This document shows, piece after piece, positions 35,517 through 44,057 of a stretch of DNA of 64,000 bases. Each line of letters begins with the position of its first letter. The stretch's first letter is position 1. The notes below the pieces were generated by a model. The model did not search any database and had not been told where the DNA came from. It saw only the letters and a program-made list of their open reading frames with translations. The stretch comes from Sphingorhabdus sp. Alg231-15 (GTDB taxonomy: Bacteria; Pseudomonadota; Alphaproteobacteria; Sphingomonadales; Sphingomonadaceae), in contig NZ_LT703001.1 of NCBI RefSeq assembly GCF_900149705.1, positions 1,984,001 to 2,048,000 on the forward strand, in the 5' to 3' direction. A program made the translations under genes and the position numbers.

Positions 35517-36313
35517 CGATAAAGACGATATTAGTCGACGACGAAAAACTGGCCATTCAGGGTCTTCAAATCCGTCTCGAGAAATTCGAAGATATCGAAG
35601 TTATCGATACTTGCAACAATGGGCGCGAAGCCATTCGCAAAATCAAGACGCTGAAGCCCGATCTTGTTTTCCTCGACATTCAGATGCCCGGCTTTGACGG
35701 TTTTTCTGTTGTTCAGGGCATTATGGAAATCGAACCACCCCTGTTCATTTTCGTTACCGCTTATGCCGATCATGCTGTCCGCGCCTTCGAGGCAGAGGCT
35801 GTTGATTATCTTGTCAAACCGGTCGAACCGGATCGTCTGGCCGATGCGCTGGAACGGGTGCGAAACCGGCTCACGGAAAAACGCGGTGCAGAAGAAATTG
35901 AAAAGCTGAAAACTGTCCTCAGCGAAGTGGCTCCCGCTGCTATGGCCGATCTGGAAAATGCAGAAGAACCTGCTGCAGCCAGCCGCTATGAAAAGCTGAT
36001 CAACGTCAAGGATCGCGGCCAGATTTTCCGCGTCGATGTTGATACGATTGAACGGATTGACGCGGCAGGCGACTATATGTGCATTTATACCGCCGACAAT
36101 TCGCTGATCCTGCGTGAAACAATGAAGGACCTTGAAAAGCGCCTGGATCCTCGCAATTTTCAGCGCGTCCATCGTTCGACGATCGTTAATCTCGGTCAGG
36201 TACGCGAGGTAAAACCCCATACCAATGGCGAATGTTTTCTGATTCTGGGATCAGGTGCGCAGGTGAAGGTCAGCCGCAGTTACCGCGATGTCGTTGCACG
36301 GTTTGTGCACTAA
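35513..36313 (+). CDS. LytTR-family response regulator
   Basis: A 266-residue protein: receiver domain (1-120) with Asp9-Asp10, phospho-acceptor Asp55 (LVFLDIQMPG) and Lys in YLVKPVEP, then a LytTR DNA-binding domain (about 165-266) with INVKDRGQIFRVDVDTIERI and FQRVHRSTIVNLGQVREV. It forms a two-component pair with the upstream kinase. Targets are unknown. LytTR proteins bind direct repeats; no obvious pair was found in this window. Confidence 0.95.
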   Translation: MTIKTILVDDEKLAIQGLQIRLEKFEDIEVIDTCNNGREAIRKIKTLKPDLVFLDIQMPGFDGFSVVQGIMEIEPPLFIFVTAYADHAVRAFEAEAVDYLVKPVEPDRLADALERVRNRLTEKRGAEEIEKLKTVLSEVAPAAMADLENAEEPAAASRYEKLINVKDRGQIFRVDVDTIERIDAAGDYMCIYTADNSLILRETMKDLEKRLDPRNFQRVHRSTIVNLGQVREVKPHTNGECFLILGSGAQVKVSRSYRDVVARFVH

Positions 36314-36325
36314 GCGCACGGTCTT

Positions 36326-36784
36326 TTAGTCGCGGCGATTTTTGAAAAAACCCTTCAGTAAAGATGCGGATTCGGATTCTTCGAATCCCGCATAGACCTC
36401 GGGTGCATGGTGGCAGGTGGAAGCGGCAAAAAAATTTACGCCGCTCTCCACTGCCCCGCCCTTGGGATCAGACGCACCGTAATAGAGGCGCCTGATTCTG
36501 GCATGGGCAATGGCACCGGCACACATTGTGCAGGGTTCGAGCGTCACCCAGAGATCACAATCTTCGAGCCGATCGGTGTTTAATGCACTGCAAGCCTGGC
36601 GAATCGCTGCAATTTCTGCGTGAGCACTGGGATCATTGTTGGTACGCGTCAGGTTGTAGCCTTGCCCGACTATTTCTCCTTGGCGGACAATAACGGCCCC
36701 GACTGGAACCTCACCCGAGTCCGCCGCCTGCCTGGCCAATGCCAGTGCTTGCGGCATATAGGATTGGAATGGATCGGTCGTCAT
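36326..36784 (-). CDS. tadA: tRNA(Arg) adenosine-34 deaminase TadA
   Basis: A 152-residue cytidine-deaminase-fold protein. The zinc and catalytic residues are His55-Ala-Glu57 (PSAHAEIAAIR) and Cys85/Cys88 (EPCTMCAGAI). TadA makes inosine at the wobble position of tRNA-Arg(ACG) and is essential in most bacteria. NNDPSAHAE favours TadA over guanine deaminase. It is convergent with the LytTR gene and divergent from rpmB. Confidence 0.94.
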   Translation of the reverse strand: MTTDPFQSYMPQALALARQAADSGEVPVGAVIVRQGEIVGQGYNLTRTNNDPSAHAEIAAIRQACSALNTDRLEDCDLWVTLEPCTMCAGAIAHARIRRLYYGASDPKGGAVESGVNFFAASTCHHAPEVYAGFEESESASLLKGFFKNRRD

Positions 36785-36893
36785 ATGCAGCGATTAGCGC
36801 GTAGCAATGGCAATGACCAGATGAACCCGCTTGCCGTAGATAGATTGCCGACGCAATCAGGCCTCGACAGGGCGGAAAATCTTGGCGCAACGC

Positions 36894-36921
36894 TTGACGG
36901 ACTGACCTTTTGCGGTTAGGT
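36894..36921 (+). promoter_or_regulatory. Candidate promoter for rpmB
   Basis: TTGACG (36894-36899) and TTAGGT (36916-36921) with a 16-base spacer, about 50 bases upstream of the rpmB start in the tadA-rpmB divergent region. The -10 match is modest. Confidence 0.4.
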
Positions 36922-36973
36922 GCGCTGTCTTTCCTACGGGAATCACTCATTAACAAGAAATTGGACAAGCAAG

Positions 36974-37261
36974 ATGTCGCGGATTTGCGAACTGACAGGT
37001 AAGACTCGGCTGGTAGGTAATAACGTATCGCACGCCAAAAACCGGACCAAGAAAACCTTTTTGCCCAACCTGCAAAATGTGACGCTGTTGTCCGACGCAC
37101 TCGGCAAAGGCATAAAACTTCGGGTATCGACCCATGGTCTGCGATCAGTCGAGCATGTTGGCGGGCTGGATAACTGGCTGCTGAAAACATCCGACGACAA
37201 GTTGAGCTTGCGCGTACGCCGCATCAAAAAAGAAATCGCCAAAAAGCAGGCTGCTGCTTAA
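36974..37261 (+). CDS. rpmB: 50S ribosomal protein L28
   Basis: A 95-residue L28. [20 protein letters not shown] and [20 protein letters not shown] are diagnostic, and the C-terminal basic tail [17 protein letters not shown] is typical of the longer alphaproteobacterial form. It is a structural protein of the large subunit. The ATG at 36974 is chosen because translation upstream has no family match. It ends in a hairpin that overlaps the convergent esterase-like gene. Confidence 0.97.
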   Translation: MSRICELTGKTRLVGNNVSHAKNRTKKTFLPNLQNVTLLSDALGKGIKLRVSTHGLRSVEHVGGLDNWLLKTSDDKLSLRVRRIKKEIAKKQAAA

Positions 37262-37279
37262 CTTACTATTGAATAGTAT

Positions 37280-38389
37280 TTAATTTGGAATTGATGAAAA
37301 GCCGGGGCGAGCCTCGGCTTTTGCTTTTGGAGGTGCAGGCGCTGTACGACCGTCCTTGCCCTTCTTCTTTTGCTTGCCCTTGGCCAACCGGAACTTCATC
37401 AATATCGTTTCCTGAATCGCATTGAAATTATCGTCCGATGCGATCCAGATGATCGTCTCATCACCTTCGACCGTCACGCTCAACGCTTCCATATTGTCGA
37501 CCTTTAAAGGCGGTTTCAGTGAAGCTATCCGTTGTGACGTCCACAGCTTACCAGCCTTGATCTCCGATAGATCACCGATCGAAACAATAGCGGAAACACC
37601 CTCAAGCGGCGTGAAGCGGCGATGCAATAACAGCGCACGGCCATCAGGCAACAAAGTCGCATCAGTCAATTCATATCCCTTGGGTGGGCGATAACCAAAT
37701 AGTGCTGGCTTCACATCCGATTCCGCCGGATCACCCTCAAAAATCAACGCCTGATAACCACCTTTGCTATAGTCGGCAGATTCAGAAAAAACCAGAAAAC
37801 GATCCTTTGAGTCTTCCGATCCCGGCAGCCGAAGCATTGCCTCTGCTCCACCATTTTGCGGCCAGCTTTGCATCTCTTTGACTTGTTGCTCTGCTTCCTT
37901 GCGCGCAAAAGAAGGGCCATAGCGCCAGATCCCGTGATAGCGCTCATAACCAACCCAATATTGGCCGGTCTGCGGATTGTGAGCCAGGGACTCTGCATCC
38001 CAATTCTTCTTTGCAAATCCGTTTTCTACCGGCGGACCATCGGGCAGCGGCGCAATAAATGGCCGTTTAGCCAAGCCTTCTTTTTCATCCAATGTGAAGC
38101 CTATGAGAACACCCGCATCACTCAACATAAAAAACCGGCTGTCCGGAAGAACCAGCATCGATGATATGCCGCCAAAATCAGCATTGTCACTTGTGAGCTT
38201 CCAGCCCGCCAGAAACTCCAATCTACCGGATTTTTTGCGATTTGGATCTTGCGAATCAAAACTGATCGATTGCAACCGGATATATTGGCTGTTGTTCTTC
38301 ACCGGGGGCGAGCCGTGAATATAGGTCACCGGAACCAGGAAGAAAAACAACGAAAGGCATGCAAATAATCGGGTCACGAAAGCGCCCAT
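37280..38389 (-). CDS. Esterase-like activity of phytase family protein
   Basis: A 369-residue exported protein with a signal peptide in the first 25 or so residues (FACLSLFFFLVPVTYIHG). The motifs FGGISSMLVLPDSRFFMLSD and NWDAESLAHNPQTGQYWVGYE belong to the phytase-like beta-propeller esterase domain (PF13449). Substrate unknown; homologues are linked to phosphate-ester turnover. The C-terminal tail is basic and Ala/Pro-rich. The ATG at 38389 starts the signal peptide; its Shine-Dalgarno is weak. It is divergent from scoA. Confidence 0.83.
   Translation of the reverse strand: MGAFVTRLFACLSLFFFLVPVTYIHGSPPVKNNSQYIRLQSISFDSQDPNRKKSGRLEFLAGWKLTSDNADFGGISSMLVLPDSRFFMLSDAGVLIGFTLDEKEGLAKRPFIAPLPDGPPVENGFAKKNWDAESLAHNPQTGQYWVGYERYHGIWRYGPSFARKEAEQQVKEMQSWPQNGGAEAMLRLPGSEDSKDRFLVFSESADYSKGGYQALIFEGDPAESDVKPALFGYRPPKGYELTDATLLPDGRALLLHRRFTPLEGVSAIVSIGDLSEIKAGKLWTSQRIASLKPPLKVDNMEALSVTVEGDETIIWIASDDNFNAIQETILMKFRLAKGKQKKKGKDGRTAPAPPKAKAEARPGFSSIPN
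37297..37328 (+). terminator. Rho-independent terminator of rpmB, inside the convergent gene
   Basis: AAAAGCCGGGG (37297-37307) pairs with CCTCGGCTTTT (37312-37322) with one G-U pair and a four-base loop, followed by a T-rich tract to 37328. It lies within the 3' coding end of the phytase-like gene on the other strand. Confidence 0.8.
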
Positions 38390-38479
38390 AACCGATAATC
38401 TAGCGCAAATATATTCTATTCTGGACGGTTGCCAAAAAGGTGCGCTAGGAACCACCAATGTCATTCTGAAAGGCTCCAT

Positions 38480-39190
38480 ATGAAGACGATTTATCCTGAC
38501 GCGACTACAGCTCTGGACGGGCTCTTGTTTGACGGTATGCATTTGTGCGTCGGAGGATTTGGACTGTGCGGTATTCCCGAGCGCTTGATTGATGCGCTTC
38601 AGGTCGCCGAGGTCAAGGATCTGACAATCGCCTCGAACAATGCTGGAATCGATAATGAGGGGCTCGGCAAGTTGCTTCGCTCGAAACAGGTGAAGAAAAT
38701 GATCTCCTCATATGTGGGAGAAAACAAGGAGTTTGAACGGCAATATTTGTCTGGAGAGCTGGAAGTGGAATTCTGTCCCCAGGGAACACTGGCCGAACGC
38801 TGCCGGGCTGGCGGCGCTGGAATACCGGGTTTTTATACCAAAACGGGCGTGGGCACTCAGGTTGCAGAAGGCAAGGAAGTGAAGAATTTCGACGGGGAAG
38901 ACTATATACTGGAACGTGGGATATATGCGGACCTGTGTCTGATCAAAGGATGGAAGGCCGACAGAGCGGGCAATCTAATATTTCGCAAGACCGCGCGGAA
39001 TTTCAATGCGCCGATGGCCACCGCAGGGAAGATTTGCGTCGCTGAAGTAGAAGAAATTGTTGAGGTTGGCGAACTGGATCCCGACGCGATCCACCTACCC
39101 AGTATTTATGTCAAAAGGCTGATCGACGGCTCACCCTATGACAAGAAGATAGAGTTTCGCATGACTCGCGAACGGGGAGACGCGTCATGA
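38480..39190 (+). CDS. scoA: 3-oxoacid CoA-transferase subunit A
   Basis: A 236-residue alpha subunit of family I CoA-transferase. [17 protein letters not shown] and [19 protein letters not shown] are typical of succinyl-CoA:3-oxoacid CoA-transferase subunit A, and [20 protein letters not shown] is highly conserved. With subunit B it moves CoA from succinyl-CoA to acetoacetate or a related 3-oxo acid. The ATG at 38480 follows AAAGG. It overlaps scoB by ATGA. Confidence 0.95.
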   Translation: MKTIYPDATTALDGLLFDGMHLCVGGFGLCGIPERLIDALQVAEVKDLTIASNNAGIDNEGLGKLLRSKQVKKMISSYVGENKEFERQYLSGELEVEFCPQGTLAERCRAGGAGIPGFYTKTGVGTQVAEGKEVKNFDGEDYILERGIYADLCLIKGWKADRAGNLIFRKTARNFNAPMATAGKICVAEVEEIVEVGELDPDAIHLPSIYVKRLIDGSPYDKKIEFRMTRERGDAS

Positions 39191-39822
39191 GCTGGGATCG
39201 CAATCAAATGGCAGCGCGTGCTGCGCAAGAGCTGCAAGACGGCTATTATGTCAATCTGGGCATCGGCATTCCGACACTGGTCGCCAATCATATTCCGGAT
39301 GGTGTGGAAGTTACGCTGCAGAGCGAGAACGGCATGCTGGGCATTGGTCCTTTTCCCTATGAGGATGAAATCGATGCAGACCTGATCAATGCCGGCAAGC
39401 AAACGATCAGCGAACTTCCTTCCTCAAGCTATTTCGGTAGCGCTGACAGTTTTGCCATGATCCGCGGCGGGCATATTGATTTGACCGTTTTAGGTGCGAT
39501 GGAAGTTGCCGAAAATGGGGATATTGCCAACTGGATGATTCCCGGCAAGATGATCAAGGGCATGGGCGGAGCCATGGATCTGGTTGCTGGTGTCAAAAAG
39601 ATCATCGTAGTCATGGATCATTGCGCCAAGGATGGCAGTCCCAAATTTATCCCTGCGTGCACATTACCGCTCACCGGAACCAATGTAGTCGATATGATCA
39701 TTACTGATCTTTGTGTGTTCCACCGTTCAGATCACGAGTCACCATTTAAGCTCATCGAACTGGCTCCCGGTGTGTCAGCTGAGGAAGTTGCAGAGAAGAC
39801 AACTGGTTTTTACCTGACTTGA
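39187..39822 (+). CDS. scoB: 3-oxoacid CoA-transferase subunit B
   Basis: A 211-residue beta subunit. The catalytic Glu lies in [12 protein letters not shown] (the SENG motif). [14 protein letters not shown] and the C-terminal [14 protein letters not shown] fit subunit B of succinyl-CoA:3-oxoacid transferases. Translationally coupled to scoA. The 221 bases after it, to the MucR gene, hold no gene. Confidence 0.95.
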   Translation: MSWDRNQMAARAAQELQDGYYVNLGIGIPTLVANHIPDGVEVTLQSENGMLGIGPFPYEDEIDADLINAGKQTISELPSSSYFGSADSFAMIRGGHIDLTVLGAMEVAENGDIANWMIPGKMIKGMGGAMDLVAGVKKIIVVMDHCAKDGSPKFIPACTLPLTGTNVVDMIITDLCVFHRSDHESPFKLIELAPGVSAEEVAEKTTGFYLT

Positions 39823-39977
39823 TCGCAATCCCTCTTGTAATATTTCATTTTTACCGATGGCCCCATGCTTGAAATATAGCAGAATCGGCAGTTGTTAATC
39901 CTCCGCCTCCGTCAATAGTGAAACAATGCTTGATTTATTGAGACAGGAAGCACATCACAATTTTATATCCGAAATGG

Positions 39978-39994
39978 ATGTAATTCGATTACAT
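39978..39994. promoter_or_regulatory. Perfect palindrome upstream of the mucR-like gene
   Basis: ATGTAAT (39978-39984) and ATTACAT (39988-39994) form a perfect 7-bp inverted repeat around TCG, 50 bases upstream of the MucR start. Flanking CGAAAT and ATCGAA add partial symmetry. MucR proteins bind AT-rich sites with T-A steps and often repress themselves, so autoregulation is plausible. Confidence 0.45.
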
Positions 39995-40043
39995 ATCGAA
40001 GGTGTTGAAATAATTGAATAAAATATAGGTCGGGGGGCCGAAT

Positions 40044-40448
40044 ATGTCTGAAGAAGATAATAGAATGGACGAAACGCTTATTGCATTAACGTCACAGATC
40101 GTCGTTGCGCACGTGAACAACAATAGTGTCGCAGTTTCTGACTTACCGCTGCTGATTAACAGCGTTCACAGCGCTATGTCTGAACTGGCCGGGAAGCCAA
40201 CATCGACAATGACCAAACAGGAACCAGCTGTACCCATCGAAGAGTCGATCAAACCGGACCATATTGTTTGTTTGGAAGATGGCAAAAAGTTCAAAATGCT
40301 GAAACGCCACCTGATGACACGATACAATATGACACCGGAAGAGTATCGCGCGAAATGGGGACTTCCAGCCGATTATCCAATGGTATCTTCAAACTATTCC
40401 AAGGTGCGCAGCGGATTGGCAACAAAAATCGGTTTGGGTCGCAAGTAA
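40044..40448 (+). CDS. MucR/Ros-family transcriptional regulator, atypical zinc site
   Basis: A 134-residue Ros/MucR protein. The N-terminal part (TLIALTSQIVVAHVNNNSV) is the oligomerisation region. The DNA-binding domain reads HIVCLEDGKKFKMLKRHL followed by MTRYNMTPEEYRAKWGLP. Against Ros, Cys76 and His89 are kept and the second Cys is Asp79, a common variant, but the fourth ligand position has Arg93-Tyr94 instead of His. It may fold without zinc, as known for some MucR homologues. It acts as a global H-NS-like repressor in relatives. Likely autoregulated. Confidence 0.9.
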   Translation: MSEEDNRMDETLIALTSQIVVAHVNNNSVAVSDLPLLINSVHSAMSELAGKPTSTMTKQEPAVPIEESIKPDHIVCLEDGKKFKMLKRHLMTRYNMTPEEYRAKWGLPADYPMVSSNYSKVRSGLATKIGLGRK

Positions 40449-40921
40449 CTGCCTAAGCCCGCTTTCTCGCCAAGATAATTGCTGCTCGAGCGAATATGAG
40501 CGCTATCTGAAATCCGGATTATGGCCATGGATCACCCTGAATTGGTGATACATGGCCATCAGCATTGGTCTGTTGTGGGACCGTGTCTTTCTCGATCAGC
40601 CCATCATACCCTTGCCGCCGGAGTCTCAATGACGTCTTTAACGTCAGCCGATAAGCACGCCTTAAAATAGCAAAAAGTCATCAACCGTGAGGCCAGATAT
40701 CCAAAGCTCGCCCAGCGTTGATCATATTGGATCATTATCTCCTTAAAAACCAAATAGATAGATGATATTTTCAATTTCATTTTTTTGTTTTACAAATCTG
40801 TAAAGTCACCGTTGCGTCAAAACTTCATGTATTTTCTAATATAGAGATTCATGCCTTATTTTATTGCTGAATAGCCCCTAATATTATTGGTTGCCCCTGT
40901 AACCAAACAGGGGAATCCAAA
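40449..40921. other. 473-base gap: inverted repeat, possible gene remnant, TonB-receptor promoter
   Basis: No intact gene is supported. A 16-bp near-perfect inverted repeat is at 40521-40559 and a smaller TGACGT/ACGTCA repeat at 40630-40646. On the minus strand about 53 codons are open from 40677 to a stop at 40519, with a protein-like stretch LRLRRQGYDGLIEKDTVPQQ but no start codon; it could be a gene remnant. From about 40740 on the sequence is AT-rich and probably holds the promoter of the TonB receptor. Confidence 0.45.
40521..40559. repeat. Inverted repeat in the mucR-TonB receptor gap
   Basis: ATGGCCATGGATCACC (40521-40536) and GGTGATACATGGCCAT (40544-40559) match at 15 of 16 positions with a seven-base loop. 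No T-run follows on either strand. Confidence 0.6.
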
Positions 40922-43900
40922 ATGAGATCCAATTTTAAAGCCAAAACCCTACGCCAGTCTTTTGCATCGGCTGCAATTATGGCGCTAGCAATCTCCGCCA
41001 CAACAGCGAAAGCACAAGATCAACAAGCAGCAGAATCCGGACAAGAATCAGAAGAAAGCGGCGATCTCATTGTCGTAACCGGTTCGCGCATCGCTTCACC
41101 CACTGTTGAATCTGCTGCACCTTTGCAAATCCTGGATGACGCCGCGATTGACGACTCTGGCGTTACAAATGTTCAAGAACTGCTCTTAGAAAATCCCGCC
41201 TTCGGTACACCTGCGCTCAGCCGGACGAACTCGGCATTTCTAACATCCGGTACCGGTGTAGCGTCAGTCGACCTTCGTGACCTTGGGTCAAACCGAACAC
41301 TGGTGTTGGTCAATGGTCGCCGTGTCGTTGCTGGGATTCCCGGCACGTCAATTGTTGACCTTAACGTCATTCCAACACAGTTTCTTGAGCGCGTAGACAT
41401 TCTGACGGGCGGTGCATCTTCGTTATATGGTTCAGATGCCGTCGCTGGCGTTGTCAATTTTGTCTACAAAAAGGATTTTGAAGGCATAGAAGCCAATGGC
41501 CAAATCGGACTAACCGAGCGCAGTGATGATTTGCGTTATCAAGCCAATTTGACCTTTGGGACAAATGTCGCGGATGGTCGCGGTAACGTGATGGTTCACT
41601 TTGGCTATTCCAATGAAGACGGATTGTTGTCACGTGAGCGTTCGAATACTGAGGTTGATGCCATTTCGAATATTTTCTTCGGCGGTGATGTAAACGAAGA
41701 ACTGGAACCATTTTTCTCTAGCTTCCCCCCGCAAGGCAGATTCGATGTCGCGGGAACTCCGGGTGTAGGCGATGATTTCACCTTCGATCCAAATGGTAAT
41801 CTTCAGCCCTGCTTTACAACCAATGGTACGACATGTGCAGGTGGGGTTGGACCGAATGGGTTTAATCGCCAAAATTTCCGTACACTAGCTGTTCCAGTCG
41901 AACGATATCTATTCGCGACTGTTGGCAGCTACGAAATTTCGGACCACGTAAATCTGTTTTTTGAAGGAACGTATAGCCGCACCGAATCATCACGCATTAT
42001 CGAACCCTTTGCTTTGCAATCGGGCGGTAGCACCGGAATTTTCCCGGGGACCGGTCGTATGCCAATTGAGAATGATGTTAATGGTGCAATATTGGTCAAC
42101 CCATTGGTTCCAGCAGATATTGTTGCAGCTGCTCAAGATACCGATGGTGATGGCCTGAGAGACATCGGGTTTCAACGTCGTTTGACCGAGTTTGGTCCGC
42201 GATCAGGTGATACGACCCGCGATTTCTATCGTTTTGTTGTCGGCTTTGATGGCGCAATATTTGACGATAAGTTCAATTGGGACGTGAGCTATAATTTTGG
42301 TCAGACTTCTGAGAATCAAACGTCTAGCGGACAAGTCAACATCCAGAGTTTTCAGCAAGCGTTAGCCGCTCAAGCTGATATTGATGATATCGATGGCGAC
42401 GGTGATGTAACCGAGGCTATCTGTATCAACGCTGATGCTCGGGCTAGTGGTTGTGTGCCGATCAATATATTTGGCGAAGGTAACATTTCACAGGACGCGA
42501 TCGCCTTTATTGACGCGCAAGCAACCTTTCAAACCAAGATCACTCAACAAGTTGTTCAGGGTAATATTTACGGCTCTCTTTTCGAGTTGCCAGCTGGTCC
42601 GCTCGGCATTGCGGCAGGCGTAGAATATCGCCGTGAAGAAAGTGAAGAAGACAATGACGCCCTAACCAATGCTGGCTTAAACGGCGGCAACAAGCTGGGC
42701 GACTCTTTCGGTGAGTTTGACGTTCTCGAGGGCTATCTTGAAGTCAAAGTGCCGATCCTTGCCAATACGCCAGGCTTTGAGTTGCTAGAGGCAGGTGGTG
42801 CTATCCGTGTTGCCGATTATTCCACAGTAGGAACTGTCGTAAGCTACAATGGTACGCTGACATGGCAACCGATCGAAGACATTCGATTGCGCGGTACCTA
42901 TTCACGTGCTGTGCGGGCGCCTAATATCGACGAGCTGTTTGCAGGCGCTGGACAGACATTTCCACCTGGCTTGCAAGATCCTTGTGCAAATAGCGGTACC
43001 GGCCCGAATGGTGGTGTTACGGCAACTGAAACCAGCGCTTTGGCAACAGCTTGCCGGGCTTTTGCAGGGGTAAATGCAAATATTGCGGCAAATGGCGGCG
43101 AATTCCAGCTGGTCCAGGCGGATATCCAAGGCATAAGTGGCTTCAACCTGTCCAACCCTGATCTGGAAGAAGAAAAGGCAGATAGCTGGACCGTTGGTGC
43201 AGTGATCAATCCGCGTTCTATTGACGCCCTTCGCAATCTCACAATCACGGTCGACTATTATAATATCGATGTGAGCAATGTGATTGCCGCTCCAGGACGG
43301 GCATTTACCCTGGACCAGTGCTTTAACAACGCTGATGCGGTATCATGCTCGTTCATTACACGGCGTGCAAATCAGACATCGACAAATAGCGCAGGTTCAA
43401 TCGAATTCGTTGATGCTCAACAGCTCAATGGTGCGAGCTTGAGAACAGAAGGTATTGATGTAACGGCTTCATATAATACTGGTCTGGACGCTCTGGGCAT
43501 TGACGGGAGGTTGAGCGCCAAGATTGCCTATACTCATGTGTTCAATAATGACTTCCGGCAGCGGGATGATCAACCGGTCGATCCGTCGGCAGGCGAAATC
43601 GGAACCTCCCAAGATCGCTTCACTGCAAATCTGGGTTATTCAGAAGGGCCATTCCGCATTGGGTTTACCGGAACTTACATTAGCTCTGCCGTGACAGACG
43701 ATCAGTTCTGTGTGGATTGTGGTGATGCTGTGGATGCTCAATTCTACTTGGACAGCCAGTTGAACTATAAAGTATCAGAGGAGTTCGAATTCTACTTTGG
43801 TGTAGATAACTTGCTCGACAATGATGCGCCCCTAATTCCAACTTCTGCGCCATTTAATGTCACTGGCTCTGACACTGCTGCAGACGTCTATGACATATTC

Positions 43901-43939
43901 GGTCGGCGTTATTATACGGGTGTCCGGATGCGCTTCTGA
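40922..43939 (+). CDS. TonB-dependent outer-membrane receptor
   Basis: A 1005-residue receptor. A signal peptide covers about residues 1-32. The plug domain contains DLIVVTGSRIASPTVESAAP, LRDLGSNRTLVLVNGRRVV and LTGGASSLYGSDAVAGVVNF; the C-terminus YYTGVRMRF ends in the Phe required for barrel insertion. Two Asp-rich loops, DTDGDGLRD (residues 406-414) and DIDGDGDVTE (489-498), look like calcium sites. It has an AGGGGA Shine-Dalgarno and its own terminator. It lies beside the alpha-galactosidase gene, so alpha-galactoside uptake is the likely role, by context only. Confidence 0.95.
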   Translation: MRSNFKAKTLRQSFASAAIMALAISATTAKAQDQQAAESGQESEESGDLIVVTGSRIASPTVESAAPLQILDDAAIDDSGVTNVQELLLENPAFGTPALSRTNSAFLTSGTGVASVDLRDLGSNRTLVLVNGRRVVAGIPGTSIVDLNVIPTQFLERVDILTGGASSLYGSDAVAGVVNFVYKKDFEGIEANGQIGLTERSDDLRYQANLTFGTNVADGRGNVMVHFGYSNEDGLLSRERSNTEVDAISNIFFGGDVNEELEPFFSSFPPQGRFDVAGTPGVGDDFTFDPNGNLQPCFTTNGTTCAGGVGPNGFNRQNFRTLAVPVERYLFATVGSYEISDHVNLFFEGTYSRTESSRIIEPFALQSGGSTGIFPGTGRMPIENDVNGAILVNPLVPADIVAAAQDTDGDGLRDIGFQRRLTEFGPRSGDTTRDFYRFVVGFDGAIFDDKFNWDVSYNFGQTSENQTSSGQVNIQSFQQALAAQADIDDIDGDGDVTEAICINADARASGCVPINIFGEGNISQDAIAFIDAQATFQTKITQQVVQGNIYGSLFELPAGPLGIAAGVEYRREESEEDNDALTNAGLNGGNKLGDSFGEFDVLEGYLEVKVPILANTPGFELLEAGGAIRVADYSTVGTVVSYNGTLTWQPIEDIRLRGTYSRAVRAPNIDELFAGAGQTFPPGLQDPCANSGTGPNGGVTATETSALATACRAFAGVNANIAANGGEFQLVQADIQGISGFNLSNPDLEEEKADSWTVGAVINPRSIDALRNLTITVDYYNIDVSNVIAAPGRAFTLDQCFNNADAVSCSFITRRANQTSTNSAGSIEFVDAQQLNGASLRTEGIDVTASYNTGLDALGIDGRLSAKIAYTHVFNNDFRQRDDQPVDPSAGEIGTSQDRFTANLGYSEGPFRIGFTGTYISSAVTDDQFCVDCGDAVDAQFYLDSQLNYKVSEEFEFYFGVDNLLDNDAPLIPTSAPFNVTGSDTAADVYDIFGRRYYTGVRMRF

Positions 43940-43964
43940 TCAATCCGACTAGATCGACAAACAG

Positions 43965-43994
43965 GAAGGCCGCGTAATCGCGGCCTTCTTTTTT
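43965..43994 (+). terminator. Rho-independent terminator of the TonB receptor gene
   Basis: GAAGGCCGCG (43965-43974) and CGCGGCCTTC (43979-43988) form a perfect 10-bp stem with a TAAT loop, followed by six T residues. It is 25 bases past the stop codon. Confidence 0.95.
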
Positions 43995-44009
43995 GCCATT
44001 TACCGCTAT

Positions 44010-44048
44010 CACCCAAATCTGCCACCCAAATCTGCCACCCAAATCTGG
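44010..44048. repeat. Three tandem copies of a 13-bp repeat
   Basis: CACCCAAATCTGC is repeated three times head to tail (44010-44022, 44023-44035, 44036-44048), the last copy differing in its final base. It fills the space between the TonB receptor terminator and the alpha-galactosidase stop. Confidence 0.95.
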
Positions 44049-44057
44049 AATGAAGTT

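Noticed and set aside
44010-44048. Short repeat array considered as a CRISPR
   Set aside because: The repeats are only 13 bp and directly adjacent, with no spacers and no cas genes.
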